NCBI GenBank assembly: GCA_964539385.1
Contig: CAZIJC010000212.1
Location: forward strand, 1 to 7,073
DNA: 7,073 nt
DNA from: JAUVZF01 sp964539385
GTDB lineage: Bacteria; Planctomycetota; Phycisphaerae; FEN-1346
Reading direction: 5' to 3'
The position numbers and the translations under genes were made by a program. Shown piece by piece: positions 1 through 4,785 of this stretch (positions within the stretch are counted from its first letter, which is position 1; each line of letters begins with the position of its first letter). The notes beneath the pieces are model-generated. The model was not told the DNA's origin and made no database searches. It was given only the letters and a program-made list of their open reading frames with translations.

Positions 1-2
1 TC

Positions 3-245
3 TTCCTGGTCTGCGCCGAGAAGCACAGCTACTTCCGTATCCACGAGGGATACTCGGCCAACGAGAACGACCGCTGGATGCGCTGGTTTCCGGAATATGA
101 CCGACCCCTTGGTCCTCCGAACGGCCCGGCAACGAAGGACGGTTTTCGCTATACCCGAACCTTTCGGCATGCAACGGTTCAACTCGATATCCAGAAACGA
201 ACAGCGAGCATCCAATGGCAAGATGCGGCGACAGGCAGCGAGTGA
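3..245 (+). CDS. C-terminal fragment of a putative glycoside hydrolase-like protein, paralogue of the gene at 1894-3093
   Basis: An open frame enters from the left edge and stops at TGA 243-245, giving the last 80 residues of a protein whose start lies outside the window. The fragment aligns over its length with the C-terminus of the protein at 1894-3093. Shared landmarks are a SYF triplet, a PE(Y/F)xxPLGPPxG segment (around 108-131), an (F/Y)TRxFxHA stretch (around 150-173) and a final strand ending in an Ile-x-Trp. In the paralogue this part follows the putative catalytic TIM barrel and probably forms the last barrel elements plus a small beta tail. The function is not established; a secreted carbohydrate-active enzyme is the inference from the paralogue and the neighbours. 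It is followed by 73 nt without a visible terminator before the GH29 gene, so the two are probably cotranscribed. The reading frame and homology are seen directly; the enzyme role is inferred. Confidence 0.8.
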   Translation, partial: FLVCAEKHSYFRIHEGYSANENDRWMRWFPEYDRPLGPPNGPATKDGFRYTRTFRHATVQLDIQKRTASIQWQDAATGSE

Positions 246-308
246 TCTCCTGCGACCGACGATTTAGAGGTTGCACCTGAGGAGTAGCGTTGGGTGGGAC
301 CAGAAACC

Positions 309-312
309 GGAG
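309..312 (+). promoter_or_regulatory. Ribosome binding site deciding the GH29 start
   Basis: GGAG lies 6 nt before ATG 319 (only 3 nt before the adjacent ATG 316). A longer in-frame reading from TTG 271 exists, but it would put 16 extra polar residues before the signal peptide. The 319 start places the RR motif at the extreme N-terminus as expected for an export signal. Confidence 0.6.
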
Positions 313-318
313 AAGATG

Positions 319-1863
319 ATGAACTCACCGAATAGACGTGACTTCAGAGCAGTATTGGTGGCAGGACTTGCAGCCCTGGCAGTCCATCCGCTGGGAGCAC
401 AGACTTCGGAAAACGGCGTCACGGAGATTGAGCCGACATGGGAGTCGATGGCCGCGAACTATCAGGTGCCGGAGTGGTTCCAAAACGGGAAGATCGGTGT
501 CTGGACACACTGGGGCATTCCTTCCGCTGCCGACGAAAACCGCCCGAACGACGGGTCGCACTATGCGCGCCGCATGTATTCTGTCGTCCCGGATGACTAT
601 ACGGGCGAGATGGGCATGTCGGAGGTCTTGACGAAGTGGCATACCGAGCGCTACGGGCATCCGTCCGACTTCGGCTATGAAGATTTGATTCCGCTGTTCA
701 AAGCCGAGAACTGGGATCCCGACGGCCTGGTCAAATTCTTCAAGGAGTGCGGCGCCCGCTTCATCATGCCCGTGGCCTGCCATCACGACAATTTCGACAT
801 GTACGATTCGTTCCATCCCTGGAACTCGGTGAAGATGGGACCGAAACGCGACACGCTGAAGGAGTGGAAAGAGGCCGCAACCAAACACGGACTCAAGTTC
901 GGTGTCTCCACCCATCTTTACTGGTCGCCGCGATTTTTCGCGAACGCCCGCAAGTACCAGAAGCCCGGCACCCCCGAGTGGAAGTTCTTCAACATGGACT
1001 ATGATCCCAGGGGTTATTCAACACAGGACAGTTGGAACGAGCACTGGTATGCCCGCTGTTGGGACATAATCGAGAAGTATGATCCCGACATGTTCAACAA
1101 CGATTCGCCCTATCCGAAAATCGGAGGGGGCAAGGGACTCGGCATCAAACTCTTCACCGATTACCTCAACCGCGACCTGAAGGAGAACCACGGCAAGCAA
1201 ACCGTCGTGCTCTCCTTCAAAGATGCCAGGGCAGACAGGGCCGCCTTTACCTACAACCTCGAGAGAGGCAGCGCCGGAGACATCAAACGAGAACCCTGGA
1301 TGTGGGCGACCGATCTCTCGGGCAATTGGTTCTATCGCAAGGGCGCGGTCAACAGAATGAGCATTCCGGTGATGGTCGGAAACGCCATCGATGCCATCAG
1401 CAAGAACGGAGTCGTCATGCTCAACATTGCCCTGCGCGGCGACGGGACCTTGCCCGAGAAGCAGGCCGCCTACCTCACCGCCTTTGGTGACTTCCTGAGA
1501 ATCAACGGTGAAGGAATCTATGGCACACGCCCTTGGAAGACCTTCGGTGAAGGCCCCCTGAAGATGAAGGACGGCCGTCAGGGAGAAAACAAGAGGCCGT
1601 TCTCTCAAAACGACGTCCGCTTCACCACCAGAGACGGCAAGCTCTACGTCTTTGTGCTGGCCCCGCCAACAGAAGACATCGTGGTCAAGACTCTCGCGAA
1701 AGGCGGATTGCTCGACAGTGAGATTGTCAGCATCGAGCTGATGGGCAGCACCGAGAAGATCAAATGGACGCGCTCTGCAGATGCGCTGACGATTCAATTG
1801 CCACGGAAACTGCCTGGTAAGATTGTTAGCGGATTCAGGATCACTACTCCGAGAAACCAGTAA
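319..1863 (+). CDS. Exported alpha-L-fucosidase, glycoside hydrolase family 29
   Basis: GH29 enzymes remove alpha-linked L-fucose from glycan ends with a retaining mechanism. From ATG 319 the protein has 514 residues, a usual length. Residues about 1-28 form a signal with an NRRDF motif followed by a hydrophobic stretch and LGAQ, which resembles a twin-arginine (Tat) signal. The GH29 barrel follows: the WTHWG motif (His64), the YGHPSDFGYEDL block (around 113-124), CHHDNFD (154-160), and WNSVKMGPKRD (around 178-188). The candidate nucleophile is Asp262 in the MFNND segment (GAT at 1102-1104). Acid/base candidates are Glu315 in NLERG or Glu325. A conserved segment ending INGEGIYGTRPW (to about residue 407) precedes a C-terminal beta domain. 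Oddities are the two Asn directly before the nucleophile, where the family usually has aromatic or acidic residues. Specificity could include other 6-deoxy or L-galacto sugars. It sits between two paralogous uncharacterised genes and ends 30 nt before the next start. Confidence 0.93.
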   Translation: MNSPNRRDFRAVLVAGLAALAVHPLGAQTSENGVTEIEPTWESMAANYQVPEWFQNGKIGVWTHWGIPSAADENRPNDGSHYARRMYSVVPDDYTGEMGMSEVLTKWHTERYGHPSDFGYEDLIPLFKAENWDPDGLVKFFKECGARFIMPVACHHDNFDMYDSFHPWNSVKMGPKRDTLKEWKEAATKHGLKFGVSTHLYWSPRFFANARKYQKPGTPEWKFFNMDYDPRGYSTQDSWNEHWYARCWDIIEKYDPDMFNNDSPYPKIGGGKGLGIKLFTDYLNRDLKENHGKQTVVLSFKDARADRAAFTYNLERGSAGDIKREPWMWATDLSGNWFYRKGAVNRMSIPVMVGNAIDAISKNGVVMLNIALRGDGTLPEKQAAYLTAFGDFLRINGEGIYGTRPWKTFGEGPLKMKDGRQGENKRPFSQNDVRFTTRDGKLYVFVLAPPTEDIVVKTLAKGGLLDSEIVSIELMGSTEKIKWTRSADALTIQLPRKLPGKIVSGFRITTPRNQ

Positions 1864-1882
1864 TCTGACGCGTTCTATAACA

Positions 1883-1886
1883 GAGG
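1883..1886 (+). promoter_or_regulatory. Ribosome binding site favouring the second ATG of the next gene
   Basis: GAGG ends 1 nt before ATG 1888 but 7 nt before the in-frame ATG 1894. The normal spacing favours 1894, which removes only two residues (Met-Pro) from the signal peptide. Confidence 0.5.
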
Positions 1887-1893
1887 CATGCCG

Positions 1894-3093
1894 ATGCCCC
1901 TTATTACCACCGTTGTGTTGGCCAGCGTCTTTGCCAGTCCCGCATGGGTTGCGGGGGACAAGGTGCAGGATAAGTCAGATAGGAGTCGGCTGGACGATCG
2001 TTCTTTGCGGATCAGCGACGGGAGTCGCTTCGTGCCCAAGGACTTTTATCCTGAGTTTAGCTGGGAGACCACGCCGCGCTATTTCATGTTTGGAGACAAG
2101 AACCGTGTGCTGCGTCCGGAGCAAGTTCGTTTCATTGCCGAGCGAACGGGTTTTCTCTGTATTGAAAAGTCACATGGAATGGGAGAACTCGGGGCCGCTG
2201 AACTGGGCGCCAAGCATGAGGCAGCGGCCTTCAAAAAGATCAATCCCGGTGTGAAGGTGTTGTTTTACTTCAACGCCGCCTATGCCTGGCCCTACACCTC
2301 GTACAACCAGGATTTCACCAGGCAACGTATCGAAGCACATCCCGAGCTCAAGGAATTCCTGATCATCCACCCCAAGACGGGTAAGTTGGCCGATCGATAC
2401 GGCGCTTTTTGCTACGACGTTTTGAATCCCGACTTCCGCGATTGGTGGGTGCAAACGGTTGCCAAGGGTGTAAGGGACTCCGGCTGCGATGGTGCCTTTA
2501 TTGATCAAATGCACGGTTCTGTTGCCCTCCGCAAAAACGAGAGGGCGGAGATTGAAAAGGCCATGGGTGAGATGATGAGTGCACTCAAGCAGAGGATGGG
2601 CCCTGACAAGATCCTACTCGCGAATAATGCAGATACGGCCAGTGCGCAATATGTCTATCCCGTGAGTGACGCGATCATGTTCGAAAACTATGCGACCGTA
2701 AAATCCAGCAAGGAAAGCCTGCTGGCCGAGTGGGGGGAAATGCTAAGAAACGCGAAAGCAGGGAAGATTTCCGTATTTCGCCTTGGTGTTGAGGGGACAG
2801 GGCGAAGAAACCTGAAACCGAATATGCCGAAACTCTCCAAGGAGAAGTTGGAGTTCGCTCTGGCTTGCTATCTGATCGGGGCGCAGCCCTACTCGTATTT
2901 CATGTACAGTTGGGGGTGGAAGTTGTCATCTGGCGCGCTGGTTGACTATCCCGAATTCAAAAAACCGCTCGGTCCCCCCAAAGGGGCTTACCAGCGAACC
3001 ACGCCCGGTGGCTGGGAGTTTACCCGCGAATTTGAGCATGCCAGCGTTTGGGTCAATACCGAAACAAGAGAAGCCAAAATCACCTGGCGGTAG
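1894..3093 (+). CDS. Secreted putative TIM-barrel glycoside hydrolase of uncharacterised type (GHL15-like?)
   Basis: The protein has 399 residues from ATG 1894 (401 from 1888). A hydrophobic N-terminus (about residues 1-20, ending SPAWVAG) is a typical Sec signal peptide. The rest reads as an alpha/beta barrel: a strand with VLFYFNA (around 122-128), then CYDVLNPDFRDWW (around 173-185), the strand DGAFIDQMHG (199-208) with Asp204 at its end, ILLANN (around 240-245), and IMFENY (261-266) with Glu264. Asp204 and Glu264, at the ends of successive barrel strands, are natural candidates for the catalytic pair, as in other hypothetical glycoside hydrolases with an FID motif. I think of the GHL15-type hypothetical glycosidases, but cannot confirm that family. 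The C-terminal 70 residues match the truncated protein at 3-245, so the locus carries two copies flanking GH29. The substrate is unknown; context suggests the same fucosylated glycan. It ends with TAG 3091-3093, 92 nt before the GH28 start. Confidence 0.75.
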   Translation: MPLITTVVLASVFASPAWVAGDKVQDKSDRSRLDDRSLRISDGSRFVPKDFYPEFSWETTPRYFMFGDKNRVLRPEQVRFIAERTGFLCIEKSHGMGELGAAELGAKHEAAAFKKINPGVKVLFYFNAAYAWPYTSYNQDFTRQRIEAHPELKEFLIIHPKTGKLADRYGAFCYDVLNPDFRDWWVQTVAKGVRDSGCDGAFIDQMHGSVALRKNERAEIEKAMGEMMSALKQRMGPDKILLANNADTASAQYVYPVSDAIMFENYATVKSSKESLLAEWGEMLRNAKAGKISVFRLGVEGTGRRNLKPNMPKLSKEKLEFALACYLIGAQPYSYFMYSWGWKLSSGALVDYPEFKKPLGPPKGAYQRTTPGGWEFTREFEHASVWVNTETREAKITWR

Positions 3094-3170
3094 CGCAACC
3101 TGTTCGGCCTGAGCGAGAAGACCCGTCGCTTGCCGGGGCATGCGTTCTACTGCCGACAATAGGCGGGACG

Positions 3171-3175
3171 AAAGG
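3171..3175 (+). promoter_or_regulatory. Weak ribosome binding site for the GH28-type gene
   Basis: AAAGG lies 10 nt before ATG 3186. An in-frame ATG at 3048 also exists, but it lies inside the end of the preceding gene and would add 46 polar residues before a clear signal peptide, so 3186 is preferred. The 92-nt space 3094-3185 shows no convincing terminator or promoter. Confidence 0.4.
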
Positions 3176-3185
3176 CAGCATACCA

Positions 3186-4634
3186 ATGGGCAGAAGAGTA
3201 TTCGGCGTATTGCTGGCAACCATAGTCGTGCTTGGAACAACGCATCTGTTCGGACGCGATAATCAAGCATTGGTCGCTGCAGGCAACCAGGCGGCGCGGG
3301 CCAAGGTCTTCAATGTCAAGAGCTACGGTGCCGTCGGAGACGGCGCCGCCATGGATACCGAGGCGATCCAGAAGACCATCGATGCTTGCCACGCGGAAGG
3401 GGGCGGTGTCGTTCGCGTTCCCGCAGGAGATTTCCAGATCGGCACGATCTGGTTGAGAAGCAACATCACCCTCTCACTCGATTACGGTGCGAACTTGCTG
3501 GGGAGTCAAAACATAGCCGACTACAAGACCGAAGGCCTCAGCAAGCCCCGAGAAGGTGGGCCTCATTGCCTGATCTATGCCGAAAACGCACGCAATATCG
3601 TCATCGAAGGGCTTGGCGTGATCGACGGCAGAGGAACTCCGGAGCATTTCCCTCGGATCCGCTCTGGGGGGAGAGAAACCTCCAAGCGCCCGCGTCTGAT
3701 TCGCATGGTCAACTGCGACCAACTGACCTTCTCCGGCGTCACGTGCCGGCGCCCGGCCTTCTGGGGACTGCACCTGATCGATTGCCGCAACATTCACTTC
3801 AACGCCGTCACCATTCGATTTCGCAACAACGGCTACAACAATGACGGCCTCGACCTGGACGGCTGCGAGAATGTCCTCATCGAAAACTGCGACATCGATT
3901 CGGGTGACGACGCGATATGCCTGAAAAGCTCGCTGCACCCTTGCCGAAACATCGTTGTGCGCGGCTGCAAGGTGACCAGCAATACGGCGCCGCTGAAGTT
4001 CGGCACCTCATCCCGGGGTGGGTTCATCAACGTCAGCGTAACCAACTGCTACTTCTACAACAGCCCCATGGGGGCCATCAAACTGCAACTGGTCGACGGC
4101 GGACGGCTGGAGAACGTCGACATTTCACGAATCGTCATGGAAGACGTGGGCAACCCGATCTTCATTCGGCTGGGAAACCGGGGCCGCACCTATACGAAGC
4201 GAACAGGGCCGAGACAGAACGCCGACGCTAGGCCGGAGGGAGCAGGAGTCGGCACATTGAAAAACGTCCGAATACGAGACGTCGTGGCGGAGGTCACTGG
4301 GGATGACAAGTCGCGGTCCGGCCCCATCATGATTACGGGAATCCCTGGCCACTGCGTCGAAGACGTTGTCTTGGAGAACATCACGATCTCCTATCCCGGC
4401 GGCGGCAACAAGGACGATGCGCGGCGGGCGGTGCCCGAGGATATCGCTCGCTATCCGGAACAGTTCTTCTTCGGCGTACTCCCAGCGTGGGGCGCCTACA
4501 TCCGCCACGCCCGCAACGTTGAGTTCAGGAATGTGATTCTCAAGACCCGATCTTCGGACGAGCGGAAGAGGATCGTCCTGGACGATGTTGAGGGGTTTTC
4601 CGAAAGCAGTCGTGACCAGGAGAAGCCCCAATGA
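3186..4634 (+). CDS. Secreted GH28 (polygalacturonase-type) beta-helix glycoside hydrolase
   Basis: GH28 enzymes hydrolyse galacturonic-acid-containing pectin chains by inversion. The 482-residue product from ATG 3186 starts with a signal peptide (MGRRVFGVLLATIVVLG and onward, about 1-23). The entry motif VKSYGAVGDG (around 44-54), where Asp-rich turns open the helix, and the block GGGVVRVPAGDF are typical of pectate-lyase-like helices. NNDGLDLDG holds Asp220, and SGDDAICLKS holds Asp241 and Asp242. The 21-residue spacing from Asp220 to Asp241 equals that between Asp180 and Asp201 of Aspergillus niger endopolygalacturonase II. The canonical GHG histidine is not seen; the region reads KFGTSSRGGF (271-280). 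The canonical RIK is reduced to AIK (Lys299), followed by LVDGG. A later PIFIRLGNRG segment (324-333) is shared, in my memory, with a bacterial GH28 subgroup. The substrate is therefore likely not plain homogalacturonan; an exo-acting or rhamnogalacturonan-related role is possible. Its stop overlaps the next start. Confidence 0.9.
   Translation: MGRRVFGVLLATIVVLGTTHLFGRDNQALVAAGNQAARAKVFNVKSYGAVGDGAAMDTEAIQKTIDACHAEGGGVVRVPAGDFQIGTIWLRSNITLSLDYGANLLGSQNIADYKTEGLSKPREGGPHCLIYAENARNIVIEGLGVIDGRGTPEHFPRIRSGGRETSKRPRLIRMVNCDQLTFSGVTCRRPAFWGLHLIDCRNIHFNAVTIRFRNNGYNNDGLDLDGCENVLIENCDIDSGDDAICLKSSLHPCRNIVVRGCKVTSNTAPLKFGTSSRGGFINVSVTNCYFYNSPMGAIKLQLVDGGRLENVDISRIVMEDVGNPIFIRLGNRGRTYTKRTGPRQNADARPEGAGVGTLKNVRIRDVVAEVTGDDKSRSGPIMITGIPGHCVEDVVLENITISYPGGGNKDDARRAVPEDIARYPEQFFFGVLPAWGAYIRHARNVEFRNVILKTRSSDERKRIVLDDVEGFSESSRDQEKPQ
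4618..4622 (+). promoter_or_regulatory. Ribosome binding site for the gene entering the gap
   Basis: A perfect AGGAG sits within the last codons of the GH28-type gene, 8 nt before ATG 4631. It is the best-placed Shine-Dalgarno sequence in the window and supports the reality of the truncated gene that follows. Confidence 0.7.
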
Positions 4635-4657
4635 GAAGCCTGGCAACTCTACTTCTC
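4631..4657 (+). CDS. 5' end of an exported protein gene, lost in the assembly gap
   Basis: The ATG at 4631 overlaps the TGA of the GH28-type gene as ATGA, with AGGAG 8 nt upstream, so the two are probably translationally coupled. Nine codons are visible before the Ns: MRSLATLLL, a basic then hydrophobic start typical of a signal peptide. Nothing more can be said of its identity. On the far side of the gap two short frames lead to stops before or at the GH95 start. One ends with TAA 4776-4778 and one with TGA 4787-4789, which would overlap the GH95 ATG as another ATGA. Either could be its end, or the end of a further gene, because the 100-N run is a placeholder length. The context predicts another secreted carbohydrate-active enzyme or a sulfatase, which is inference only. 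Confidence 0.7.
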
Positions 4658-4757
4658 NNNNNNNNNNNNNNNNNNNNNNNNNNNNNNNNNNNNNNNNNNN
4701 NNNNNNNNNNNNNNNNNNNNNNNNNNNNNNNNNNNNNNNNNNNNNNNNNNNNNNNNN
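4658..4757. other. Assembly gap of exactly 100 N
   Basis: The run is exactly 100 undetermined bases, the conventional size for a scaffold gap of unknown length. The true distance may be much larger and may hide one or more genes, so the adjacency of the GH28-type and GH95 genes rests on scaffolding alone. Confidence 0.98.
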
Positions 4758-4769
4758 TCGGGGGAAAAC

Positions 4770-4774
4770 AGGAG
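4770..4774 (+). promoter_or_regulatory. Ribosome binding site for the GH95 gene
   Basis: AGGAG lies 11 nt before ATG 4786, a slightly long but usable spacing. The ATG is followed by a basic then hydrophobic signal peptide, which supports this start. Confidence 0.55.
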
Positions 4775-4785
4775 ATAACACCACC

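Noticed and set aside
1018..1797. A 259-codon open frame on the - strand inside the GH29 gene
   Set aside because: It lies wholly antisense to a gene with clear family motifs, has no recognisable domain, and is explained by codon bias of the + strand gene.
3048..3185. N-terminal extension of the GH28-type protein from ATG 3048
   Set aside because: It would overlap the preceding gene by 46 nt and put a polar 46-residue stretch before a clear signal peptide; ATG 3186 explains the N-terminus better.
3094..3185. Possible terminator or promoter between the hydrolase-like gene and the GH28-type gene
   Set aside because: No stable hairpin followed by a T run and no convincing -35/-10 pair could be seen.
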